16,707 bases of DNA from contig JAFGFV010000205.1 in NCBI GenBank assembly GCA_016930895.1, positions 1-16,707 on the forward strand. Direction: 5' to 3'. Position numbers and translations under genes: made by a program. Each line of letters opens with the position of its first letter. The stretch's first letter is position 1. The notes below the pieces were generated by a model. That model had not been told where the DNA came from. It saw only the letters and a list, made by a program, of their open reading frames with translations, and made no database searches. The DNA comes from Spirochaetales bacterium. GTDB taxonomy: Bacteria; Spirochaetota; Spirochaetia; SZUA-6; DRHE01. Of this stretch, positions 1-7,426 are shown piece after piece.

Positions 1-818
1 ACACGACCTTCAACGTGATCAACTCCCTCGTGGTGTTCCTGCCGTCGATCCGGCTCCTCGAGAGAGCGGCCATCGCCCTGACCCCGAAGCGCCCGGGCGC
101 CCTGGACCTGGAGCCCAAGTTCCTCGAGCGGCACCTCCTGGACACCCCGGCCCTGGCCATCCAGCAGGCCATCAAGGAGCTGATCCGCATGGCCGGCATA
201 GCCCGCGATGCCCTCCAGGGCTCGGTGCGGGCCTTCTTTCACTACGAGCCGGCCCTGGAGGAGCAGATCCGCAGGCAGGAGAACGCCATCGACGTTCTGC
301 AGAAGGAGATTACCCAATACCTGGTGGAGGCATCCGAGCGGAACCTCGACGCCAGCGACGCGGAAACCCTGCCGGTGCTCCTGCACTCGGTCAACGACGT
401 TGAGCGCATCGGCGACCACGCAGAAAACCTGATCGAGCTGGCGATCCGCAGGAACGATCAGAAGCTGGAGCTGACCGCCCAGTCCGCCGAGGAGCTGCAG
501 GGCATGGCCGATGTGGTGGAACGAATGGCCGCGGAGATCCTCACGACACTCTCCAATCGGGATGCCACCGCGGCCAGGCGCGTGCTGGCGTACGAGACCC
601 GCCTGAACCAGATGCAGGTCGAGCTCAAGGAGAGCCACGTGGCCCGCCTGCAACACCAGGAGTGCCATTTCCTGTCGGGCCTGATGTTCGTTTCTTTCGT
701 GGACAACCTCGAGAAGATCGGCGACCACTTGACCAACATCGCCATGGCCGCACTGCGACGCCTGCGGTGGGATCGGGAGCCGGAGTTCCAGGAAGAAGGG
801 GAGGAGGACGCGGGCTGA
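1..818 (+). CDS. Na+/phosphate cotransporter family protein, 3' part (PhoU-like C-terminal domain)
   Basis: The reading frame is open from the first bases (frame of position 3) to TGA at 816-818, so the 5' part lies outside the window. The first residues, TTFNVINSLVVFLPS, match the end of the last membrane segment of the Na/Pi-cotransporter II (NptA/YjbB) family, in which TxFN is typical. The remainder, about 230 residues, is a helical PhoU-like domain with two repeats, each carrying the family's acidic metal-binding motif: NDVERIGDHAEN and DNLEKIGDHLTN. Family members take up or export inorganic phosphate with sodium at the inner membrane, and the PhoU-like tail is thought to regulate this. 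The first visible ATG, at position 15, is internal. The gene converges on the rhodanese gene with only 25 bp between stop codons. The family call is firm; the transport direction cannot be told. Confidence 0.88.
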   Translation, partial: TTFNVINSLVVFLPSIRLLERAAIALTPKRPGALDLEPKFLERHLLDTPALAIQQAIKELIRMAGIARDALQGSVRAFFHYEPALEEQIRRQENAIDVLQKEITQYLVEASERNLDASDAETLPVLLHSVNDVERIGDHAENLIELAIRRNDQKLELTAQSAEELQGMADVVERMAAEILTTLSNRDATAARRVLAYETRLNQMQVELKESHVARLQHQECHFLSGLMFVSFVDNLEKIGDHLTNIAMAALRRLRWDREPEFQEEGEEDAG

Positions 819-843
819 GCTCCTCGAAGTGCGCGCGCCGTCC

Positions 844-1260
844 CTACCGGGGGCGGACCAGCTCGCCCTCCCACCGGCGTATCCCGCCAAAATTGTTCAC
901 GTTGGTGTAGCCCAGCTCCTCGAGGACCGCCTTGGCCGCGCCGGAGCGGCCTCCTGAGCGGCAATACACGATGATCCGGGCGGAGGGGTCCGCGGTCGGC
1001 GGGGCACTCCCGATGCGGCTGTGCGGGATGTTGATGGCCCCCGGAATAGCCCCGGCGGCGAACTCCTCCGGCGTCCTGACGTCCACCAGGTAGGTATCCG
1101 GATCGGCTTCTGCCACCATGGCCGCCAGTTCCTCCCAGCTCAAGACCCGCTCCCCGAAATCCTCCGTCGCGCTCCCGACCTGGCCCCTGCGCCCCTGGGC
1201 GATGAGCCCGGCGGCCGACAAGCCCAAAAATATGACCAATACGATAATAATAGCCTTCAT
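844..1260 (-). CDS. Exported single-domain rhodanese-like protein
   Basis: The protein has 138 residues from the ATG at 1258-1260. The N-terminus MKAIIIVLVIFLGLSAAGLIAQG is a signal peptide or membrane anchor. It is followed by one rhodanese domain: a DVRTPEEFAAGAIPGAINIPH segment, the active-site loop YCRSGGRSGAAKAVL with the catalytic Cys, and a C-terminal GYTNVNNFGGIRRWEG. An intact CRSGGRS loop predicts sulfurtransferase activity, probably periplasmic as in PspE. The open frame extends further upstream, but that part lacks protein character, and the chosen start gives a clean signal peptide. No Shine-Dalgarno sequence precedes this ATG; a promoter ends 7 nt before it (1268-1296). The gene lies 65 bp downstream of the nitrilase-like gene and may also receive read-through from it. 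The physiological sulfur donor and acceptor are unknown. Confidence 0.85.
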   Translation of the reverse strand: MKAIIIVLVIFLGLSAAGLIAQGRRGQVGSATEDFGERVLSWEELAAMVAEADPDTYLVDVRTPEEFAAGAIPGAINIPHSRIGSAPPTADPSARIIVYCRSGGRSGAAKAVLEELGYTNVNNFGGIRRWEGELVRPR

Positions 1261-1267
1261 GGACGAG

Positions 1268-1296
1268 AACTTACTGAACCCGTAAACAGGGGTCAA
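1268..1296 (-). promoter_or_regulatory. Predicted promoter of the rhodanese gene (leaderless geometry)
   Basis: On the minus strand TTGACC (1296-1291) is followed after exactly 17 bp by TAAGTT (1273-1268), and 7 nt later by the ATG at 1260. The -35 box matches consensus at 5 of 6 positions; the -10 keeps the three key bases T, A and final T. Transcription would begin at or next to the A of the ATG, which agrees with the absence of a Shine-Dalgarno sequence. This is prediction from sequence only. Confidence 0.5.
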
Positions 1297-1325
1297 TACA
1301 CCGCAGGACCCGGCCGCGCCGGATC

Positions 1326-2378
1326 CTACCGAGCGGGATCCAGCGGCACCGACAGGAGGAGAATCTCCTGCTCCCGGGCAGAGGTCGCTTTCCGAAGAGT
1401 CACCACTTCCGGAATCCCTCCGCCGGCAGACAGCTGCTTGCGCACCAGGGACGACTGCCCCTCCCACACCAGGTCAAACAGCGAACCGGTCAGGCATACC
1501 GTCAGCCCGAACGGCACGTCCCCCGAGCGGATGCGGGCCGGCAGCGCCCTCTGGAAACGCTCCTGCTCCTCCTGGGTATAGGCGGTACCGTTGGCCTTGA
1601 TGTCCACCCACAGGTCACTGCCGGCGAGCTGTGCTTCCCACTCGGAGAAAAAACTGTCCCGGCAGATCGTCACCCCCACCCGGCCCCGGGAAACCGGGAA
1701 CGGCTCGACCACGGAGAGACTGCCGGGGCTGAGCCCGAGCAAGTCCTCCTCGAAGGGGGTCAGGTACACCTTGTCCTGGTAGTAGATCCGGCTGCCGTCG
1801 GCCCCGAACACGACCGCCCGGTTGGTCAGCCGCGGCCCGCTCTCCCCTTCGGCCCAGGCGAAGAAGGATCCGGCCAGGATGACCGCGCCGCTCTTGCGGG
1901 CCGCGGTTGCGAACACCGCCTCGAGGGCCCGTTCGGTCCAGCCGGAGTTCAGGAGGAACAGATCACGCAGGCTCCCTACCAGGGGCTCCCGGCGACGCAC
2001 CCGCTCGAGTCCCTCCTCCACGGTGGAGGCTCCGGCGAGCTCCCGGTAGTAGGGAATCAGCGATAGAAAGACTCCGGTGTACTCGGGAAACACCACCAGG
2101 TCGGGGCGACACGCAAGAGCGGCTTCGAGCGCTGCCTCCATGTGAGCGCTGTAGGTTTCCAGGGAGCGCAACATCTCGAGGTGGACTGACAGCTGCACGG
2201 CGGCGACCCGCAGGTGCGCGCCGGCGGGAGCGCTCCCCCCGCCCGGTGCCGACCCTGCCGCGGCATCGGCAGACCCGGGGACTGGCGCAAGCAGGAGCAG
2301 CAGGAGCGGCAGCAGCACCGCCCCCCTGAGGGCAGCCGGGCGCAAATGCCGCCGGCATCCCCGCCTCCGCGCAGTCAC
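1326..2378 (-). CDS. Carbon-nitrogen hydrolase (nitrilase superfamily) with signal peptide
   Basis: The protein has 350 residues from a GTG start at 2378-2376. The start is chosen because it overlaps the TGA of the upstream MATE gene (GTGA), has a GGAAG-like ribosome site about 6 nt upstream, and gives a good export signal: Arg-rich residues 4-18, the hydrophobic run VLLPLLLLLLAPVPG and a small-residue cleavage region near 36-40. The frame stays open much further upstream, but that is only a shadow of the MATE gene. The nitrilase Glu-Lys-Cys triad is present: E99 in VVFPEY, K203 in YYQDKVYLTPFEE and C239 in VTICRDSFF. Members hydrolyse nitriles or linear amides, or transfer acyl groups. An exported soluble form without the apolipoprotein N-acyltransferase membrane domain is less usual; the substrate is unknown. 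Residues 36-54 are a Gly/Ala/Pro-rich linker. Confidence 0.83.
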   Translation of the reverse strand: MTARRRGCRRHLRPAALRGAVLLPLLLLLLAPVPGSADAAAGSAPGGGSAPAGAHLRVAAVQLSVHLEMLRSLETYSAHMEAALEAALACRPDLVVFPEYTGVFLSLIPYYRELAGASTVEEGLERVRRREPLVGSLRDLFLLNSGWTERALEAVFATAARKSGAVILAGSFFAWAEGESGPRLTNRAVVFGADGSRIYYQDKVYLTPFEEDLLGLSPGSLSVVEPFPVSRGRVGVTICRDSFFSEWEAQLAGSDLWVDIKANGTAYTQEEQERFQRALPARIRSGDVPFGLTVCLTGSLFDLVWEGQSSLVRKQLSAGGGIPEVVTLRKATSAREQEILLLSVPLDPAR

Positions 2379-3760
2379 GATCGGCTTCCACCCGCCACGG
2401 CCGAGTAGCTCTCGAGCTTCCGAGCCGTTCGAAAGGCCCAGGCCAGCCCGACCAGAGCGCTGCCCAGGTTGCCCAGCACCAGCCCCCACCAAATCCCCTC
2501 GATGCCCAGCGCCCGGGACAGCAACAGGGCCAGGGGCAGGGCGAACAGGATGATATAGGAGACGTTCAGGAACAGGCCCTTCATGCCCATGCCCAACCCC
2601 TGGAAGAAGCTGGTCAGGATGATCCTGGCGGCCAGGAACGGGAACCCCACGGCAAACACCAGCAGCATGGTGCGCCCGATTCGGATGACCTCCGGGACGT
2701 CGGTAAAGACCCGCACCAGTACACCCCGGGCGCCGATCATGACCAGGGCGAACGCGACCATCAGCCCCGTGCCGAACAGCACGGCCTGCCGTATCACGGC
2801 CCGGACCCTCTCGAGGTTGCGGGCCCCGAAGTTCTGGCCGCTCATGGTCAGCGTCCCCTGGGCGATTCCCAGGAGTGGCAGGATCGCCACCTGCTGGTAG
2901 GTGTACCCCAAGGTGAACGCCGACTTGGCCATGTCGCCGTAAGGGCGCAGCAGGATGAACAGCAGGCTCAGACCCAGGGAGTTGGAGAGTTGGGCCACGA
3001 TCGTCGGCCCCCCGACTCCGAAGATCCCGCGGACGATCGACAGGTCGAGGCGCAGTCCCCTGAGCTTCGGGATGACCAGGTTCCTCCGGCTGAACAGCGA
3101 GAACGCCAGGAACACGCAACTGGCACCCCGGCCGATCACGGTGGCCAGGGCAGCCCCCTCCACCCCCATGGCGGGAAACGGCCCGAGGCCGAAGATCAAC
3201 ACGGGATCCAGGACGATGTTCACGGCGGTGCCGATGATCATGACCTGCATCGGGGTCACCGTGTTGCCCTCCCCTCGCATGATCCCGTTCCCGATCATGG
3301 CAAAGAACTGAAACAACGATCCGAAGAGAATGATCCGTATGTAGCCCAGGATGTAGGGCATCATCTCCTCGGAGGCCCCGAGCAGCACGAACAGCGGCCG
3401 CGCCAGTGGCGGACCGGCGGCGGTCAGGATCGTCGACAGCACCAAGATGATCAGCAGGGTATGTCCGGCAGCCCCGCGGGCCCGCTCCAGGTTCCCGGCC
3501 CCGATATACCTTGCGATCAGGGAGCTGGTCCCGATGCCGGTCCCCGAGCCGATGGCCAGCAGGATGCTCTGGACCGTGAAGGCCATTCCCACCGCCCCCA
3601 GCTCCACCGCCCCCAGCCGGGAGACGAACAGGCGGTCCACGAAATTGAAGGTGGTGTGGAAGGTGAAGGCGATGATGGACGGGACCGACAGCTTGAGGAG
3701 CGTGGGCAGGATCCTGCCGTTCAGAATCTGCTCGGGGGTCGTTCTCATGCTTCGCTTCAT
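2375..3760 (-). CDS. MATE-family multidrug/Na+ (or H+) antiporter
   Basis: The protein has 461 residues, the usual length for a bacterial MATE exporter, with about twelve hydrophobic segments. The two halves begin with related motifs. The first has ILPTLLKLSVPSIIAF and NFVDRLFVSRLGAVELGAVG; the second has a GGPTIVAQLSNSLG segment with a following GQNFGARNLERV. GTSSLIARYIGAGN and GNGIMRGEGN are also family-typical. Such pumps export organic cations, drugs or metabolites in exchange for Na+ or H+. The start ATG at 3758-3760 has GGGAGAG upstream; a second in-frame ATG at 3746-3748 is possible. The gene is first in a unit with the nitrilase-like gene, whose GTG overlaps its stop, and is divergent from the EIIA-opine dehydrogenase operon. 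The substrate cannot be predicted from sequence. Confidence 0.92.
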   Translation of the reverse strand: MKRSMRTTPEQILNGRILPTLLKLSVPSIIAFTFHTTFNFVDRLFVSRLGAVELGAVGMAFTVQSILLAIGSGTGIGTSSLIARYIGAGNLERARGAAGHTLLIILVLSTILTAAGPPLARPLFVLLGASEEMMPYILGYIRIILFGSLFQFFAMIGNGIMRGEGNTVTPMQVMIIGTAVNIVLDPVLIFGLGPFPAMGVEGAALATVIGRGASCVFLAFSLFSRRNLVIPKLRGLRLDLSIVRGIFGVGGPTIVAQLSNSLGLSLLFILLRPYGDMAKSAFTLGYTYQQVAILPLLGIAQGTLTMSGQNFGARNLERVRAVIRQAVLFGTGLMVAFALVMIGARGVLVRVFTDVPEVIRIGRTMLLVFAVGFPFLAARIILTSFFQGLGMGMKGLFLNVSYIILFALPLALLLSRALGIEGIWWGLVLGNLGSALVGLAWAFRTARKLESYSAVAGGSRS

Positions 3761-3789
3761 CGGCTCTCCCGCCGCCTCACGGATAGCTA

Positions 3790-3818
3790 ACCATACGGAG
3801 TATGCACACTGCGGTCAA
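3790..3818 (-). promoter_or_regulatory. Predicted promoter of the MATE-nitrilase operon
   Basis: On the minus strand TTGACC (3818-3813) and TATGGT (3795-3790) are separated by exactly 17 bp. The predicted start of transcription is near 3783, which leaves a leader of roughly 23 nt containing the GGGAG ribosome site before the ATG at 3760. It is back to back with the promoter at 3829-3857, with only 10 bp between the two -35 boxes, so one regulator bound there could affect both. Confidence 0.6.
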
Positions 3819-3828
3819 CATCGGCAGC

Positions 3829-3857
3829 TTGCCCGCCTGGGCGGGATGTACGATAAT
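3829..3857 (+). promoter_or_regulatory. Predicted promoter of the EIIA-opine dehydrogenase operon
   Basis: TTGCCC (3829-3834) and GATAAT (3852-3857) are 17 bp apart. The expected transcription start, near 3864, lies downstream of the in-frame ATG at 3846 and upstream of the one at 3891. That excludes 3846 as a start if this promoter is used. The GAGGGGG ribosome site (about 3876-3882) sits 8 nt before ATG 3891. CCCGCC/GGCGGG symmetry inside the spacer (about 3832-3845) could be an operator, but no regulator family can be assigned. Confidence 0.6.
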
Positions 3858-3890
3858 GAGGGCAACAGGGGCGACGAGGGGGTGGCGGGG

Positions 3891-5474
3891 ATGCGAATCG
3901 CGACGGCGCTCAAGCCTCGGCTGGTTCTTCCGGACCTGCAGGCCGCGGACAGGCAGTCGTGCATCCGGGACCTGGTGGCCGCCTTGGCCGAAGTGCACCG
4001 CCTGGACCCGCAGCGGGCCCTTCGGGATATCGAGCACCGGGAGCGCTCCGGGCCCATCCTGCTGCCCCGCCGGCGTTGGAATGTGGCCCTGCCCCACGCC
4101 TTCACCCTCGCCTGCCAGCAGCTCGTCCTGGCCGTGGGCACCAGCCGCACGGGCATCCCTTGGGCCAAGACCGGCGAGAAGGCCCACGTGGTGTTCCTGT
4201 TCCTGGGACCACCGCAGACCCAGGGACTGTACCTTCGGTTCCTGACCCGTGTGGCCCGCATGTGCGAAGACGAGGAGTTCCTGGACTCCCTCGTCGAGGC
4301 CCCCACAGCGGAAAGCGTGATTGCCTGCATAGCCGAGCGGGAGAAGCCCCGCGGCGAAATCCGGGACATCGAGGGCCTGCCCTCCTTCTGCGTCCTCGGC
4401 GCAGGGCACGGCGGCTTGGCTATGGCCGGGCACCTGGCGCTGACCGGCTGCAAGGTCAAGCTGTACAACCGCAGCCCGGAGCGCATCGAGGCGGTGGCCG
4501 CGCGCATGGGCATCCAGGTCGAAGGGGAAGTCGACGGCTTCGCGGAGCTAAACGCGGTGACCACCGATCCTGCCGAGGCTCTCGACCAGGCCGACGTGCT
4601 CATGGTGGTGGTCCCGGCCACCGCGCATCGGGATATCGCGCTTGCGATCGCGCCGCACCTGCGGGACGGTCAGATCCTGGTGCTGAATCCCGGCCGCACC
4701 GGCGGCGCCCTGGAGGTGACGCAGGTGATCCGGCAGGTCAACCCGACGGTCCGCCCGTACATCGCGGAGGCTCAGACTCTGCTGTACGCCTCCCGGATCG
4801 TGCACCCGGGTCAGGTCCGGATCTTCAGCATCAAGAACTCCGTGCCCATCGCCGCCCTGCCGAGCTACATCGGTCCGGACATCCTGCCGGTGATCCGCAA
4901 GGCCCTGCCGCAGTTCATCCCGGGCGACAACGTCCTCAAGACCAGCATGGAGAACATCGGCGCAGTCTTTCACCCCGCCATCACGATCCTGAACGCGGGG
5001 CGCATCGAGGATACCCACGGGGACTTCGACTACTATGTGCAGGGCGTGACCCCCACAGTGGCCAGCGTGCTGGAGGCGGTGGACCGGGAGCGCGTGGCCG
5101 TGGCCGGCGCCCTCGGTATTCGCGCCCACAGCGCCCGGGAGTGGCTGTATTTCTCCTACGACGCCGCGGGTAAGACCCTGCTGGACGCGATCCACGCCAA
5201 CCGCGCCTACGTGGGCATCAAGGCGCCGCCCACCATGCAGCACCGCTACATCTCCGAGGACGTCCCCGCCAGCCTGGTGCCCATCGCCTCGATCGGCGAG
5301 ATGCTGGGCGTCCAGACCCCGACGATCCGGGCCCTGATCCGCATGGCTTCGGTCATGCACGACGTGGACTACTGGGCGACCGGGCGAACGGTGGACAAGC
5401 TCGGCCTGGAGGGCCTGTCCGTCAAGGAGATCCGTTTCCTGATCGCCGGGGTGGAAGCCGCCGAAACCGAATAG
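3891..5474 (+). CDS. PTS EIIA domain fused to octopine/nopaline-type opine dehydrogenase
   Basis: The protein has 527 residues and two domains. Residues 1-150 are a PTS EIIA type 2 (fructose/nitrogen, PtsN-like) domain: HRERSGPILLPRRRWNVALPHA carries the phospho-acceptor His69 in LPH, followed by a GIPWAKTGEKAHVVFLFLGPP strand and the usual helical end. After a short linker, residues 165-527 form an NAD(P)-dependent opine dehydrogenase. There is a Rossmann motif GAGHGG (170-175), VVVPATAH at about 239-246, and the octopine dehydrogenase catalytic block with N355, H361-P362, N368 and NAGRIE (368-373). The C-terminal region has HRYISEDVP and GRTVDKLGL, also family-typical. Opine dehydrogenases reversibly join an amino acid to a 2-oxo acid by reductive amination. 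The EIIA part suggests control by the PTS phosphate chain. Start 3891 is set by promoter and ribosome-site position; ATG 3846 is the alternative. Domain calls are firm; substrates and regulation are inferred. Confidence 0.9.
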   Translation: MRIATALKPRLVLPDLQAADRQSCIRDLVAALAEVHRLDPQRALRDIEHRERSGPILLPRRRWNVALPHAFTLACQQLVLAVGTSRTGIPWAKTGEKAHVVFLFLGPPQTQGLYLRFLTRVARMCEDEEFLDSLVEAPTAESVIACIAEREKPRGEIRDIEGLPSFCVLGAGHGGLAMAGHLALTGCKVKLYNRSPERIEAVAARMGIQVEGEVDGFAELNAVTTDPAEALDQADVLMVVVPATAHRDIALAIAPHLRDGQILVLNPGRTGGALEVTQVIRQVNPTVRPYIAEAQTLLYASRIVHPGQVRIFSIKNSVPIAALPSYIGPDILPVIRKALPQFIPGDNVLKTSMENIGAVFHPAITILNAGRIEDTHGDFDYYVQGVTPTVASVLEAVDRERVAVAGALGIRAHSAREWLYFSYDAAGKTLLDAIHANRAYVGIKAPPTMQHRYISEDVPASLVPIASIGEMLGVQTPTIRALIRMASVMHDVDYWATGRTVDKLGLEGLSVKEIRFLIAGVEAAETE

Positions 5475-5490
5475 GAGACGGACCGGAACG

Positions 5491-7344
5491 ATGGAAGACT
5501 GCTTCGGCCTGGCCCGGCCCCGCGTCGACGTGCACGCCCTGGGGATCGACGCCGTGGCCCAGCTGCTGGAAGACTGCGGCTTCCGCACCGCCTCGGCCGA
5601 CGAAGAGGTCTGCGCCGCCTTTGGAGCGCTGGAAGAGCGGCGCAGCGCCGAGCGCATCGAAGGCTGGATCACGGCCCACCGGATCACCGTCCTGGGGTTC
5701 AGCTACCGCCTGGATCCCGCGGATGGGGCCCGGGCCTGCCGCGGGCTGGCGGACCTGCTGCGCCGTCGGGGGCTGTTGGCCAGGGACGGAGGCCCGTTGC
5801 GCGCCCTGTATTTCGCGGGCCTGCCGGAAACCTGCGAGCGGGTGCGGCGCGAGGTCCCCGAAGTGGACGGAGTGTTCTGCGGCGACGAGACCCCTGCCGA
5901 GACCCTCAGAATTCTCGGCGTCCCGGCTTCCCGGCTCTCTGCGGCGCTGTCCGAAGGGGTCGGCTATGACGAGACCCGCCTGGAGTTCGCCCGGGACCTG
6001 CTCGCCTCCGGCGGGCACCAGGGGCTCCCGCCGCCTGCCCGCGGCAGGTACCCTGGCTACGGCACCCGGGAGGACACAGTGGTGGCGCGCATCGAGGAGG
6101 CACGTCTGCGGGGCCTGCCTCCGGTCATCCGCGCCCACCTGGGGCCCTACGAGCCTGACCGCCGCCAGGCGGTGGCGCGGTTTCTGGACTGGACCCGGCG
6201 CCTCGCGCGCACCGGCTACCTGGACGTGCTGTCCATCGGCACCAGCCAGCTCACCCAGGAAGCCTTCGGCGAGGACTGGACCGGAAGGCCGAATGGAGGC
6301 GGAGTGCCCCTGAACGGGCCGGAGGAGTACGCTTCGGTGTGGGAGGCGGCACGGCCCATGCTGGTGCGCACCTACGCCGGGACCCGGGACGTGCCGGCCC
6401 TGGCGAGGTTGTACGAAAAGACCATCAACATCGCCTGGCACGCCCTGTCCTTCTGGTGGTTCTCCCGGCTCGACGGCCGGGGACCCAACCAGGTCCTGGA
6501 GAACCTCGAGCAGCACTTCGAGACCCTGCGGTTCGTGGCCGAATCCCGCAAGCCCTTTGAGCCGAATATTCCGCACCACTTCGCCTTCCGGGGGGCGGAC
6601 GACGCCACCTACGTCCTGTCCTGCCTGCTGGCGGCCCTGAGCGCCCGCAGCCTCGGCGTGCGCCACCTGATCATCCAGAACATGCTCAACACCCCCAAGT
6701 ATCTCTGGGGCGTGCAGGACCTGGCCCGCTCCCGGGCGCTGCTGAGGCTGCTGCGGGAGCTCGAAGGGCCATCCTTCCGCTGCTACTACCAGTGCCGGGG
6801 CGGGCTGGACTACTTCTCCCACGACCCGCAGAAGGCCAGGGTGCAGCTGGCGGCGGTCACCGCCCTCATGGACGACGTGGAGCCGGACAACCCGCACAGC
6901 CCGGACATCATCCACGTGGTCAGCTACTGCGAGGGCGCCCGCCTCGCCGACCCGGATGCAGTGGACGAGAGCATCCGGATCACCCTTCACGCCCTGAGCG
7001 AGTACCGGCGCCTGAAAGCCGCTGGGGCGATCGAGCCTCCCGGGGAAGCCACGGGGGTCCGGGAGCGCACCCCAGAGCTCGTCGCCGAGGTCCGGGCCCT
7101 CCTGGAAGGGCTGAGGCGGACGATTCCCGAGCTCTTGACCCCACAGGGGCTGGAGCGGGCCTTTGCCCTCGGGTATCTGCCCGTGCCCTACCTGTGGGGG
7201 TGCCGGGAGCAGTACCCGGCGGCTGTGGGCTGGAAGACCCGCCTGGTGCGCGGCAAGGTCTGCGTGGTCGACCGGGAGGGCAGGGTACTCGGCGCCCAGG
7301 AACGGCTGGCCGGAATCGAGGAGCTCGGGCGCGCAGCCGGGTGA
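5491..7344 (+). CDS. B12-binding domain fused to glutamate mutase epsilon-like barrel (single-chain carbon-skeleton mutase homologue)
   Basis: The protein has 617 residues and begins 16 bp after the EIIA-opine dehydrogenase stop; an AGGAG overlaps that stop but is far (13 nt) from the ATG. Residues 8-140 resemble a cobalamin-binding Rossmann domain: RVDVHALGIDAVAQLLEDCGF contains DxHxxG (D13, H15, G18), where the His would be the lower cobalt ligand, almost the same positions as in GlmS. Residues about 195-510 follow the order of the glutamate mutase E (GlmE) barrel: LNG and YAGTRD (in place of ARHGTPD), a conserved-length run to SLGVRHLIIQN, then YYQCRGGLDYFSHDPQKA and a strand before DPDAVDESIRITLHAL, resembling HQWMGGFP and KTPHEA(L/I)GIPTKEAN. 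Several GlmE substrate residues (Arg of ARHGTPD, Glu of SNEGGG) are not evident, so the substrate is probably not glutamate. An adenosylcobalamin enzyme is inferred; a corrinoid methyltransferase-like role is the alternative. Confidence 0.62.
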   Translation: MEDCFGLARPRVDVHALGIDAVAQLLEDCGFRTASADEEVCAAFGALEERRSAERIEGWITAHRITVLGFSYRLDPADGARACRGLADLLRRRGLLARDGGPLRALYFAGLPETCERVRREVPEVDGVFCGDETPAETLRILGVPASRLSAALSEGVGYDETRLEFARDLLASGGHQGLPPPARGRYPGYGTREDTVVARIEEARLRGLPPVIRAHLGPYEPDRRQAVARFLDWTRRLARTGYLDVLSIGTSQLTQEAFGEDWTGRPNGGGVPLNGPEEYASVWEAARPMLVRTYAGTRDVPALARLYEKTINIAWHALSFWWFSRLDGRGPNQVLENLEQHFETLRFVAESRKPFEPNIPHHFAFRGADDATYVLSCLLAALSARSLGVRHLIIQNMLNTPKYLWGVQDLARSRALLRLLRELEGPSFRCYYQCRGGLDYFSHDPQKARVQLAAVTALMDDVEPDNPHSPDIIHVVSYCEGARLADPDAVDESIRITLHALSEYRRLKAAGAIEPPGEATGVRERTPELVAEVRALLEGLRRTIPELLTPQGLERAFALGYLPVPYLWGCREQYPAAVGWKTRLVRGKVCVVDREGRVLGAQERLAGIEELGRAAG

Positions 7345-7389
7345 GAACCCGCGGGACACCGTGCAGGCCGGGCACGGGCTCACGTTCTG

Positions 7390-7418
7390 TTGCCCGCTCG
7401 GCTGTTCGGGAGTATAGT
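7390..7418 (+). promoter_or_regulatory. Predicted promoter of the rnk-like gene (leaderless geometry)
   Basis: TTGCCC (7390-7395) and TATAGT (7413-7418, 5 of 6 consensus) are 17 bp apart. The ATG at 7427 lies 8 nt after the -10 box, so the transcript would begin at or within 1-2 nt of the start codon. The weak TGGGA at 7418-7422 would then not be part of the mRNA. This separates the gene from the mutase operon that ends 82 bp upstream. Confidence 0.62.
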
Positions 7419-7426
7419 GGGACACT

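Noticed and set aside
2379..3119. Upstream extension of the nitrilase-like frame
   Set aside because: It only overlaps the MATE gene in another frame; the GTG at 2378 with signal peptide and ribosome site explains the real start.
3447..3890. Upstream extension of the EIIA-opine dehydrogenase frame, including ATG 3846
   Set aside because: It overlaps the MATE gene antisense and lies upstream of the predicted transcription start near 3864; the EIIA domain is complete from 3891.
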